Source: Methylacidiphilum sp. (GTDB lineage Bacteria; Verrucomicrobiota; Verrucomicrobiia; CAIQCK01). From it: a stretch of 13,529 nucleotides of DNA. The notes below the pieces were generated by a model, which worked only from the letters and a program-made list of their open reading frames with translations, did not search any database and was not told the DNA's origin. The stretch spans positions 1 to 13,529 of the forward strand of contig DYDC01000007.1 in the NCBI GenBank assembly GCA_020718125.1, read 5' to 3'. Shown piece after piece: positions 6,172-12,813 of the stretch. Position numbers and translations under genes: made by a program. Position 1 is the stretch's first letter. Each line of letters starts with the position of its first letter.

Positions 6172-6864
6172 ATGCCAACAATGACACGACGCCTTCTCCG
6201 ACGCGGTTTCACCCTCATCGAATTGCTGGTGGTCATCACGATCATCGGCGTGCTGGCGGCCATGTTGCTGCCGCAGATCGGCAAGATGAAGGAGAGGGGC
6301 AACCGCACCGCCTGCATGAGCAACCTGAAGCAGGTGTTCCTCGCGCTGGAAAGCTACTACGGCGACAACGAGAATCGCTATCCCTACACCGGCAGTTCCA
6401 CCGACAGCGCCAACAAACACTTCGGGCTGCTGTTCCCGCGCTGGAACCGCGATGAGCGCGTCTTCCTCTGCAAGAGCGCGTCCGCGCGCAATTATCGGGC
6501 CGACAACAAGGTGGACACCTCCCCGGCGGGCAACACCCGCGTGGAGACGCTGAAGCCCGGCGAGAACTGCTACGCTTACGCGTTTGGTCTTGGCGGCCCG
6601 GGCACCACCGATTCGCCGATCGCGTGCGACCAGTTCGCTGAGACCACCGTCGTCTCGCAGAAATGGGCCGAGAGCGGCTTGGGCAGCAACCACAGCAACG
6701 AAGGCGCAAACGTGGTCTATTGCGACGGCCACGTCGAGTTTGTCCTGGCCACTTCGCAAGGCTACTGGCCGCCGGCGACCAAGAGGCCGCACATGAAGGC
6801 GTGGGAAAAGGGCCAGGTCCGTGATCCGGCCAACGCCGACCGGTCCGACGGCGACGCGAAGTAG
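6172..6864 (+). CDS. prepilin-type protein with H-X10-DG C-terminal motif
   Basis: The 230-residue protein has a type IV prepilin leader: basic residues, then RRG|FTLIELLVVITIIGVLAA, with cleavage expected after Gly12 and Glu17 at the +5 position. This is the substrate signature for a prepilin peptidase, one of which is encoded at 8784-9911. The C-terminal part contains HSNEGANVVYCDGH, the motif of the DUF1559 / H-X9-DG prepilin-processing-associated family that is abundant in Planctomycetes, Verrucomicrobia and Lentisphaerae. Here ten rather than nine residues separate His174 from Asp185. Four cysteines (48, 100, 133, 152) may form disulfides. The ATG at 6172 is preferred because GAGGT lies 8 bases before it; an in-frame ATG at 6154 and GTG at 6142 would only lengthen the leader. 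The protein should be anchored in the inner membrane or in a pseudopilus. Its exact role is unknown for the family. Confidence 0.88.
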   Translation: MPTMTRRLLRRGFTLIELLVVITIIGVLAAMLLPQIGKMKERGNRTACMSNLKQVFLALESYYGDNENRYPYTGSSTDSANKHFGLLFPRWNRDERVFLCKSASARNYRADNKVDTSPAGNTRVETLKPGENCYAYAFGLGGPGTTDSPIACDQFAETTVVSQKWAESGLGSNHSNEGANVVYCDGHVEFVLATSQGYWPPATKRPHMKAWEKGQVRDPANADRSDGDAK

Positions 6865-6866
6865 GA

Positions 6867-6897
6867 CGCTGCGCGGCTGGCGCGCATCCACGCAGCG
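6867..6897 (+). other. GC-rich stem-loop after the prepilin-like gene
   Basis: CGCTGCG (6867-6873) pairs with CGCAGCG (6891-6897) across a 17-base loop, starting three bases after the TAG stop. No T-run follows, so it is not a standard intrinsic terminator. It could slow exonucleases or act with Rho. It lies in the 83-base gap before the ligase-like gene. Confidence 0.3.
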
Positions 6898-6947
6898 CAG
6901 GCGGCTGAACGCGAGGTGGTGATCGTTTCGAGGCCGCCCCAACTGTC

Positions 6948-8771
6948 ATGGAGCAACATCCTGCGACTTTGCCCGCGGCCAACAAGACCTCGCTCCAGTC
7001 TGCCATCGCGCTTGTCTTTGCCGCGCTCGCCCTTGTCCTGCCGCTGCTGAGCTATCCGCTCGCGATCCTGCCGCCAGGGTGGGTCATCCATCGGTTCGAT
7101 TTCCGTCTGCCGTGGGCTGAACTGGCCGCTGTGGCGCTGCTGGTGGTGATGTGCCGCCAATCCCGCGCGCCGCTCTGCCTCCCGCTTCAGGCCGAGCCAC
7201 CCATCCTCGCGTTGCTGGCGCTGGTGTTCGCGCAGACGTTGTCGGCGCTGATCAACGATACCGAGGGCCGCCTCGCGTGGGTGCTGCGGAGCGTCTGCCA
7301 CCTCATGTTGACGCTCGCCGCCGCCCATTTCCTGCGGGCGGACGGCCTGCAACGCATCGCCGGGGCGTGGACGTTTGCGGCGGTGGTTCAAGTCCTCCTT
7401 GTCCTGCTGCAGTCGGCATGCAACGTCGAGGAGGCCGGCACCATCGGCAACCGCAACTTCGTCGCCGGCTATCTCGCGCTGTCCCTGCCCATCGGCATCG
7501 CATGGCTTGCCTCGCGCGCCCGCCAACGCCCCGCATTCAGCATCGGCTGGCTGATGGCGTGGCTCTGGACGTTCAACTACGCCGGTGTCCTGCTGGTCGG
7601 CATCGCCGTCACACGGTCGCGTGGCGCAGCCGCGGCGCTCGCCGTGGCCGCCGCCGCATGGGGTTTCATGCGGTTGAAACCGTTCACGCGCTGGCTTGCC
7701 GCGGGGGCTGTTGTGATCGCCGTGGCTATGGCGGCGATGTCGCCCGCTCTGATCAAAGGAGCAAAAAACCAGTGGCGGCTCGATGTGCGTCCGGCCATCT
7801 GGCAGGGCACGGTTCGTGCAATCGCCGAGGCGCCGTGGGTCGGCCACGGCCCGGGGTCGTTCATCCGCGTCTATCCCGCGCACCGGCCGCCGGAATACTT
7901 CGACCGCCCCAAGGCCGCGCCGGTGACCGACCACGCGCATAACGAGTTCCTTGAAGTCGCTGCCGAAACGGGCGCCGCGGGCTTGATCGCGTTTCTGGTG
8001 GTCCTCGGCGCCGGCGCGCGGGCGGCGCGGATCGCCGTTCGGCGCGCGGAAGATCCGGCGCTGCGCGCGCTCACTGTTGGCATGACGATCGGTCTTGCTG
8101 CATTGCTGCTCCATAATCTCGTGGACATCAATCTCCGGATGCCGCCGAACCAGACGTTGCTCTGGATCGGCTTGGGCTGTCTCGGCGCGGCCGCAGGCGC
8201 GGCGCGGATGGATGAAACGTCCGTGTTCACCTGCGAACTGCGCCGTTTCACGCGTCTGATGGCCGCCGTCATGGCGATGTTGGTGCTGGTCCTGGGTGTG
8301 GCGCGCCCCGTGGCAGGCGATTGTTTGTTTCGGCGGGGGATCATTGCCGCTGTCCGCGACCCGGCTCGCGCGCTGGACAGTTTCCTTTGGGCGACGCGGA
8401 TTGATCCGGACCGGATTGAAGGCTGGCGGCAACTCGGCCTCACAGCGTTCCGGATGGGCATGCAGCCTCTCGCGCTTCGGGCCATGGTCATGGCGCACGA
8501 ACTGGCGCCCGACTATGCGAACCTCAATGGCGAACTCGGCTCGCTGCTGGCCATGCAGGGCCGCCACGCCGAGGCCGCGGCGCTGCTGAGCCGCGCCACA
8601 CAGCTTTACCCCCGCGACGCGACGAATTTCGCCAAGCTCGCCAAGGCGCTGCTCGCCCTCAACCGCGTGCCGCAGGCGCGTGCCGCGCTGGAGACGGCCC
8701 TGCGTCTGGATCCTGAAAACCCGGTGACCAAACTCGTGGCCCAGGAGATGACGGCGCGGAAACCGCACTGA
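6948..8771 (+). CDS. O-antigen ligase/polymerase-like membrane protein with C-terminal TPR domain
   Basis: This 607-residue protein joins two parts. Residues 15-450 hold about ten membrane helices with Wzy_C / O-antigen ligase signatures: GTIGNRNFVAGYLALSLPIG (165-184), VTRSRGA (221-227), R281-x3-W-x-G-T, then GHGPGSFIRVYP (299-310) and TDHAHNEFLEVAAETG (327-342). The last is the large periplasmic loop that carries the conserved His. Residues 452-600 are soluble and contain at least three tetratricopeptide-like units (GWRQLGLTAFRMGMQPLAL; NLNGELGSLLAMQGRHAEAA; NFAKLAKALLALNRVPQARA). The family moves undecaprenyl-linked glycans onto lipid A, proteins or growing polymers; the acceptor here cannot be told. 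TPR-fused members are candidates for protein O-glycosylation or exopolysaccharide polymerisation. The ATG at 6948 has no strong Shine-Dalgarno. It follows the prepilin-like gene by 83 bases on the same strand, and galE lies nearby. Confidence 0.85.
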   Translation: MEQHPATLPAANKTSLQSAIALVFAALALVLPLLSYPLAILPPGWVIHRFDFRLPWAELAAVALLVVMCRQSRAPLCLPLQAEPPILALLALVFAQTLSALINDTEGRLAWVLRSVCHLMLTLAAAHFLRADGLQRIAGAWTFAAVVQVLLVLLQSACNVEEAGTIGNRNFVAGYLALSLPIGIAWLASRARQRPAFSIGWLMAWLWTFNYAGVLLVGIAVTRSRGAAAALAVAAAAWGFMRLKPFTRWLAAGAVVIAVAMAAMSPALIKGAKNQWRLDVRPAIWQGTVRAIAEAPWVGHGPGSFIRVYPAHRPPEYFDRPKAAPVTDHAHNEFLEVAAETGAAGLIAFLVVLGAGARAARIAVRRAEDPALRALTVGMTIGLAALLLHNLVDINLRMPPNQTLLWIGLGCLGAAAGAARMDETSVFTCELRRFTRLMAAVMAMLVLVLGVARPVAGDCLFRRGIIAAVRDPARALDSFLWATRIDPDRIEGWRQLGLTAFRMGMQPLALRAMVMAHELAPDYANLNGELGSLLAMQGRHAEAAALLSRATQLYPRDATNFAKLAKALLALNRVPQARAALETALRLDPENPVTKLVAQEMTARKPH

Positions 8772-8783
8772 CGCAGCCGCGAT

Positions 8784-9911
8784 TCACTGGAAGCCGGCCT
8801 GCTGCAAATACCAGCGGACCACCTCGGAGCCGAAGAACATCCACGCGAACGCCCCGACGACGATGTATGGCCCGTAGGGGATGTGCGCGCCCCACTTCCG
8901 CTCGCCGAACACGATCAGCGAAATCCCCGCCACCGAGCCGAGCACGCTCGACACGATCAGCGCGAACACCACCGCCGGCCAGCCGAAGAACGCGCCGATG
9001 GCCATCATGAGCTTCACATCGCCCAACCCCATCGCCTCGCGCGGCATCTCGATCTCGCGCGTCGCGGCCACCAGCCGGGGTGCTTCCGACACCGGCCAGC
9101 GCTGGCCGCCGACGCTCAACTCCCGCGCCGTGATCCGCACCAACATGCCGTCAATCCTGTCCCCGCCCACCGTCCCGGTCTTTGCGTGGAACTCGAACCG
9201 CTCGCGCCGCGATGTAAGCGCCTCGTCCAAAGGCTCCTCCTCGGGTTCCTTGCCGTCGTCAAAACCGATGCGCTGCTTGTCCAGCGTCAACGTCACGTCG
9301 CTCTCGAACGTCTGTTTCTTGCGGCCAAAGATCAACCCGCCGGCCCACCGCACCACCCAAAGCAGCGCCCCGCCGGCCAGCGCGCCGATCGCCGACCGCA
9401 GCAGGCCGCCCTCCCACGTTGTCGCGCCATGCAACACCGGGAACGCCGCGCTGAACAGCACGCCGCCTATCGCGCCGCCAACGGTCACCTCATCAGGCAG
9501 GATGTAGTGCTCGAAGTCCACGAACATGCCGATAAGGAACAACGACACGACGATGAAACAGGCCGCCGCTTGTGGCGACCAGCCCAGTTTCAGCCACACC
9601 AGCACCCACAAACTCGCGTTGAGCAGCTCCACGACGAAGTAGATCGGTGAAATGCGCTCACCGCAGAACGCGCATCGCCCGCGCAGTGCGAGCCAGCTCA
9701 GCAGAGGAATGTTGTGATACCAACGGAGCGCCTTGCCGCAGTGCGTGCAATGCGACGACGGACGGATGATGCTCTGTTCGCGCGGCCAGCGGTAGATGCA
9801 GACATTGAGGAAACTGCCCGCGACGAGGCCAAAGATGAAGATCACCGCGCCCACGAACCACAGCGCCGAGGCGGGCAGGTCGGCGAGCGGGGTGGCAAGC
9901 GCCTCAACCAT
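8784..9911 (-). CDS. pilD: prepilin peptidase (type IV leader peptidase, A24A) with a large loop insertion
   Basis: The 375-residue integral membrane aspartic protease removes the basic leader of type IV prepilins and, in bifunctional members, methylates the new N-terminus. The cytoplasmic zinc-type motif CTHC...CAFC (Cys55, Cys58, Cys80, Cys83) follows GSFLNVCIYRWPR. The catalytic Asp132 lies in MFVDFEHYILPD and Asp298 in GLGDVKLMMAIGAFFGWP. Between them, roughly residues 197-293 form a polar insert (FGRKKQTFESDV ... ATREIEMPREAM) where most family members have a short loop, so the protein is longer than the usual 250-290. The insert contains an acidic stretch EPEEEPLDE. The ATG overlaps the aroE stop by 8 bases, so translation is probably coupled. 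The prepilin-like protein at 6172-6864 is a likely substrate. The gene ends 12 bases from the convergent ligase-like gene. Confidence 0.93.
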   Translation of the reverse strand: MVEALATPLADLPASALWFVGAVIFIFGLVAGSFLNVCIYRWPREQSIIRPSSHCTHCGKALRWYHNIPLLSWLALRGRCAFCGERISPIYFVVELLNASLWVLVWLKLGWSPQAAACFIVVSLFLIGMFVDFEHYILPDEVTVGGAIGGVLFSAAFPVLHGATTWEGGLLRSAIGALAGGALLWVVRWAGGLIFGRKKQTFESDVTLTLDKQRIGFDDGKEPEEEPLDEALTSRRERFEFHAKTGTVGGDRIDGMLVRITARELSVGGQRWPVSEAPRLVAATREIEMPREAMGLGDVKLMMAIGAFFGWPAVVFALIVSSVLGSVAGISLIVFGERKWGAHIPYGPYIVVGAFAWMFFGSEVVRWYLQQAGFQ

Positions 9912-10767
9912 AGACGGCCTTGTGCAGCGCGCGGCGCATCACCGCCACCGGCGCGCGCCGGCCGGTCCACAGCTCGAATGAGCGAGCGCCCTGATGCAGC
10001 AACATGCTCAAGCCGTTGGCGGTCTTCGCGCCGGCCTTGCGCGCCAGCGACAGCAGCGGCGTCTCCGTTGGCCGGTAGATCGTGTCGTAAACCCGCAGCC
10101 AGTTGCAGCGGCGCGGGAACTTCTTGAGCGGCGGTGGATCCCCCGGCTTCAGACCGAGCGACGTGGCGTTGACCACGAGGTCCACCTCATCGAGATGCTT
10201 CGCGATGTGGGCCGGCTGCATCGGCAGCGCGACCGCGAAGGCGTGCGGCACAATCTTGCGAATTTCCCCGACGACATGGAACGCCTTCGACGCGGTGCGG
10301 TTCGCCAGGAAAATCGCCGCCGCGCCGTCCAGCGCGCTCTGGATTGCCAGCGCCCGCCCCGCGCCGCCCGCGCCGAGGATCAACACGCGCCGCCCGCGAA
10401 GCTCCACGCCGAAATCCTCGCGCAGCCCGCGCACGAAACCGTAGCCGTCAGTGTTGAACCCGCGCAGTTCGTGGCCGTCCACGATGATCGTATTCACCGC
10501 GCCGAGCTGGCGGGCTTGCTTGTCCACCTCATCTACGATATCGAGCGCGAGGATTTTGTGCGGCACGGTAAGATTGATGCCTGCGAAGTTGAGGTCGGCA
10601 ATGCCGCCAAGCGCGCCCCGCAGCCGGTCGGGGTCCACGTCGAAGGCGAGGTAGCGCCAGTTCATGCCGAGACGGTCGAAGGCGGCGTTCTGCATCGCTG
10701 GCGAAGCGGTGTGTGCGATCGGATGGCCGAACACCCCGACGATCCGCGTGGAGCCGTCAATCTGCAT
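9904..10767 (-). CDS. aroE: shikimate dehydrogenase AroE
   Basis: The 287-residue cytoplasmic enzyme reduces 3-dehydroshikimate to shikimate with NADPH in the pathway to chorismate. The shikimate-binding segment is GHPIAHTASPAMQNAAF (14-30); it reads T-A-S where many members have S-x-S, and Gln26 replaces the usual His of HN. The catalytic Lys71 is in INLTVPHK; FNTDGYGF (104-111) carries the catalytic Asp. The dinucleotide loop is GAGGAG (132-137), followed by ANRT for the NADP phosphate and NATSLGL. The C-terminal YRPTETPLLSLARKAGAKT and GLSMLLHQGARSFELWTG fit the family. The ATG at 10767 is chosen because it starts just before the first strand; the frame is open back to 10803 but that overlaps hemW further. 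This start overlaps the hemW end by 11 bases. Length is normal (about 270-290). Confidence 0.94.
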   Translation of the reverse strand: MQIDGSTRIVGVFGHPIAHTASPAMQNAAFDRLGMNWRYLAFDVDPDRLRGALGGIADLNFAGINLTVPHKILALDIVDEVDKQARQLGAVNTIIVDGHELRGFNTDGYGFVRGLREDFGVELRGRRVLILGAGGAGRALAIQSALDGAAAIFLANRTASKAFHVVGEIRKIVPHAFAVALPMQPAHIAKHLDEVDLVVNATSLGLKPGDPPPLKKFPRRCNWLRVYDTIYRPTETPLLSLARKAGAKTANGLSMLLHQGARSFELWTGRRAPVAVMRRALHKAVYG

Positions 10768-11953
10768 GGCCGGGATGATGCGAGCGCGCGTCGGCTTTTT
10801 CAAGCACGATGAATCGTTCCGCCACCTCGTCCGCCAGCAGCCGGCCGCGCCCTGTCAGCCGCAGCCGCAGACCGTCCCATTCCAGCAGCCCGTCCTTTGC
10901 GAGCGCGCACAGTTCATCCGGCCAGAGCCGGTCGAGCAGGAACCCCGTCTGGGCGTGAAACGCCGCCGCCGTGATGCCCTCGTTCATCCGCAGCGCGAAC
11001 GCCACCAGTTCGCCCGCGTGCGCCCTGGGCGTCAGCCGCTCATCGTAATCCACCGGCGATTGGCCGCGCTCGATGCGTTCGCAGTAAACCGCGGTGTTGG
11101 CCACGTTCTTGTAACGGCGGCCATCCACGTAGCCGGACGCCCCCGGCCCCAGCCCGATGTAGTCGCCGCCGCGCCAGTAATTCAGGTTGTGCCGGCACTC
11201 GAAGCCGGGGCGGGCGAAGTTGGAAATCTCATATCGATGGAACCCGAACTCAGTCCCGACGGACTGCATCTGCTGATACATCGCCAGCGTCGTCGTTTCG
11301 TCCGGCACGGCGACATGGCCCTCCTGCAGTTCGCGCAGGAGCGGCGTGTCGTCCTCCCACGTCAGTTCGTAAGTGGAGAGGTGCTGTGGCGCGAGCGCAA
11401 CCGCCCGGCGCAACGTGTCGGCCCACTGGGCCAGCGTCTGGTCCGGGATGGCAAAGATGAAGTCCAGGTTGACGTTGGGGAAGCCGGCTTCCCGAAGGAT
11501 GTCGAGGCTCTTGTGCGCCATCGCGACGGTGTGGACGCGGCCCAAGCGCTCCAGCACGGCATCGTCAAGCGCCTGCACGCCCATCGAGACGCGGTTGACG
11601 CCAAAGGAGCGCAGCAACCGCGCCTTCTCCGGCGAGACGGTCGCGGGATTTGTCTCGACTGTCCACTCAAAGTCGGGAGTTGAGAGTCGAGAGCCGAGAG
11701 CCGGAATAACGCGGTGCAGGTGCTTGAGCAGCCGCTCGAATTGCGCAGTCGTCAGGATGCTGGGCGTGCCACCGCCGATGAAGATGGTTCGCGGCGCCAG
11801 CCGCGGCGCGGCCTGTTCCATCTCGCGCTCCAACGCGACAAGGAACCGTTCAATCTTCGCGGCCTCGGCAGGTTCGGAGTAAAACGCGCAGTAGTCACAC
11901 TTCGCCGCGCAAAACGGGATATGGATATAGAGGTGCTCAACTGTGTTGCTCAC
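10757..11953 (-). CDS. hemW: HemW, radical SAM heme chaperone-like protein
   Basis: The 398-residue protein belongs to the HemN/HemW radical SAM group. YIHIPFCAAKCDYCAF carries the three cluster cysteines (15, 19, 22). The fourth cysteine typical of true coproporphyrinogen dehydrogenase HemN (CxxxCxxCxC) is Phe or Ala here, which favours HemW, a protein that binds heme and delivers it to respiratory enzymes rather than an oxidase. FIGGGTPSIL (58-67), VETNPATVSPEK, GVNRVSMGVQAL and CRHNLNYWRGGDYIGLGPGA all fit. The start is a GTG at 11953; no ATG or Shine-Dalgarno is better placed. A weak promoter-like pair (TTGGAC at 11993-11988, CATAGT at 11969-11964 on the minus strand) would place the RNA start within a few bases of the GTG. 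Residues 84-93 are encoded by a 7-bp tandem repeat. It heads the hemW-aroE-prepilin peptidase operon. Confidence 0.92.
   Translation of the reverse strand: MSNTVEHLYIHIPFCAAKCDYCAFYSEPAEAAKIERFLVALEREMEQAAPRLAPRTIFIGGGTPSILTTAQFERLLKHLHRVIPALGSRLSTPDFEWTVETNPATVSPEKARLLRSFGVNRVSMGVQALDDAVLERLGRVHTVAMAHKSLDILREAGFPNVNLDFIFAIPDQTLAQWADTLRRAVALAPQHLSTYELTWEDDTPLLRELQEGHVAVPDETTTLAMYQQMQSVGTEFGFHRYEISNFARPGFECRHNLNYWRGGDYIGLGPGASGYVDGRRYKNVANTAVYCERIERGQSPVDYDERLTPRAHAGELVAFALRMNEGITAAAFHAQTGFLLDRLWPDELCALAKDGLLEWDGLRLRLTGRGRLLADEVAERFIVLEKADARSHHPGHAD
11675..11702 (+). repeat. degenerate 7-bp tandem repeat inside hemW
   Basis: Four heptamers lie end to end: GGGAGTT, GAGAGTC, GAGAGCC, GAGAGCC. 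On the coding strand they encode about residues 84-93 of HemW, in the loop between a helix and the strand before VETNP. As seven is not a multiple of three, a change in copy number would shift the frame unless compensated. Heptameric repeats of this sort are known as STRR elements in cyanobacteria; whether this is a dispersed family here is unknown. Confidence 0.6.
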
Positions 11954-11994
11954 GTCGGATGCGACTATGCCGCAGGGCCGTCGGGAAGTCCAAT

Positions 11995-12028
11995 AGGCGG
12001 CGAAGTGGCGATAACCGCCTTTAGGCGG
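11995..12028 (+). repeat. CCGCC/GGCGG inverted repeat beside the sdhA break
   Basis: CCGCC (12015-12019) and GGCGG (12024-12028) form a short hairpin with loop TTTA. A further AGGCGG at 11995-12000 could pair with the same CCGCCT instead, giving two mutually exclusive stems. It lies in the 112-base gap between the hemW start and the sdhA fragment, which otherwise holds nothing recognisable. It may be part of a dispersed repeat. Confidence 0.35.
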
Positions 12029-12065
12029 GACACCAACGGTTTATGCCGCAGCAATCGAGAGTTCT

Positions 12066-12656
12066 GTGCAGGGCCTCGCCGACGGCTGCTTCGTCCTGCC
12101 CTATACCATCGGCGACTACCTCGCCCGCAACGCGGTCAAGCGTCCCGCCGCCGACGTGGCCGAGGCGAACCAGGCCGAGGTCGAGACCGCCGCGCGTCTC
12201 AACACACTGCTTTCCATCCGCGGCAAACGCACCCCCGTCGAGTTCCACAAGCAGCTCGGCAAACTCCTGTGGAACAACTGCGGCATGGCCCGCAACGAGG
12301 CGAGTCTCAAGAAGGCGTTGCAGGAGATTCCCGCGCTGCGCGAGGGGTTCTGGCAGAACGTCATCGTCCCCGGCTCGCACGCCGACCTCAACATGGCCTT
12401 CGAACGCGCCGGCCGCGTCGCCGACTTCCTCGAACTTGGCGAACTGCTGTGCCTCGACGCGCTGGAACGCAAGGAATCTTGCGGCTGCCATCTCCGCGCC
12501 GAATTCCAGACGCCGGAGGGCGAGTGCCTGCGCAACGACACCGACTACGCCTACGTCGCCGCGTGGGAATTCACCGGCGCGGGCAAGCCATCGCAACTCC
12601 ACAAAGAGCCGCTGGTTTATGAGGAAGCCCACATGGCCCAAAGGAGCTACAAGTGA
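12066..12656 (+). CDS. sdhA: succinate dehydrogenase flavoprotein SdhA, 5'-truncated (C-terminal third only)
   Basis: The 196 codons match the end of a Bacteroidetes/PVC-type SdhA, the FAD-carrying subunit that oxidises succinate. QGLADGCFVLPYTIGDYL begins at the first residues after the point where the family has GANRLGASALM. Helical-domain and C-terminal motifs follow: MAFERAGRVADFLELGELL, ESCGCHLRAEFQTPEGE and the ending MAQRSYK. Roughly the first 440 of about 640 residues, with the FAD-binding domain and most active-site residues, are absent; upstream the frame reads unrelated sequence and meets a stop at 12012. The GTG at 12066 is only the first possible start, probably not a real one. 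Two conserved positions look altered from memory of the family: GLADGY to GLADGC, and SCGGH to SCGCH. Either this is a pseudogene remnant or the assembly is joined wrongly at about 12063. sdhB follows after 157 bases. Confidence 0.85.
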   Translation: MQGLADGCFVLPYTIGDYLARNAVKRPAADVAEANQAEVETAARLNTLLSIRGKRTPVEFHKQLGKLLWNNCGMARNEASLKKALQEIPALREGFWQNVIVPGSHADLNMAFERAGRVADFLELGELLCLDALERKESCGCHLRAEFQTPEGECLRNDTDYAYVAAWEFTGAGKPSQLHKEPLVYEEAHMAQRSYK

Positions 12657-12682
12657 TGCCGTCACCCCTCGTGGCCGTTTCG

Positions 12683-12765
12683 TGGGTAGGGACGGCGCGC
12701 TGCGCCGTCCGCCGTCCGTTTATTTGCGACACTTTTCGGACGCCGCAGCGCGGCGTCCCTACCCA
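12683..12765 (+). repeat. nested inverted-repeat element between sdhA and sdhB
   Basis: Two 29-base arms (12683-12711 and 12737-12765) are inverted copies that agree at 27 positions, separated by a 25-base AT-richer spacer. Each arm is itself a hairpin: 12690-12710 has a perfect 9-bp stem with loop GCT, and 12738-12758 a perfect 9-bp stem with loop AGC. The two mismatches between the arms fall at positions that pair with each other inside an arm (G-C in one, C-G in the other), so both hairpins stay perfect. This resembles REP/BIME-type or small transposable repeats. No coding capacity is seen. It could stabilise the sdhA message or act as a processing site. Confidence 0.85.
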
Positions 12766-12813
12766 TTGCCCGCCTCCTCACGTCGGCGGCTGCAATCCGG
12801 AGTTCAATTTGCC

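Noticed and set aside
6762..8768. 668-codon open frame on the minus strand
   Set aside because: It lies exactly antisense to the ligase-like gene and has Arg/His/Gln-rich content with no domain; it results from high GC in the opposite strand.
10664..11683. 339-codon plus-strand open frame
   Set aside because: Antisense to hemW and the aroE start; no recognisable features, composition of a GC-rich shadow frame.
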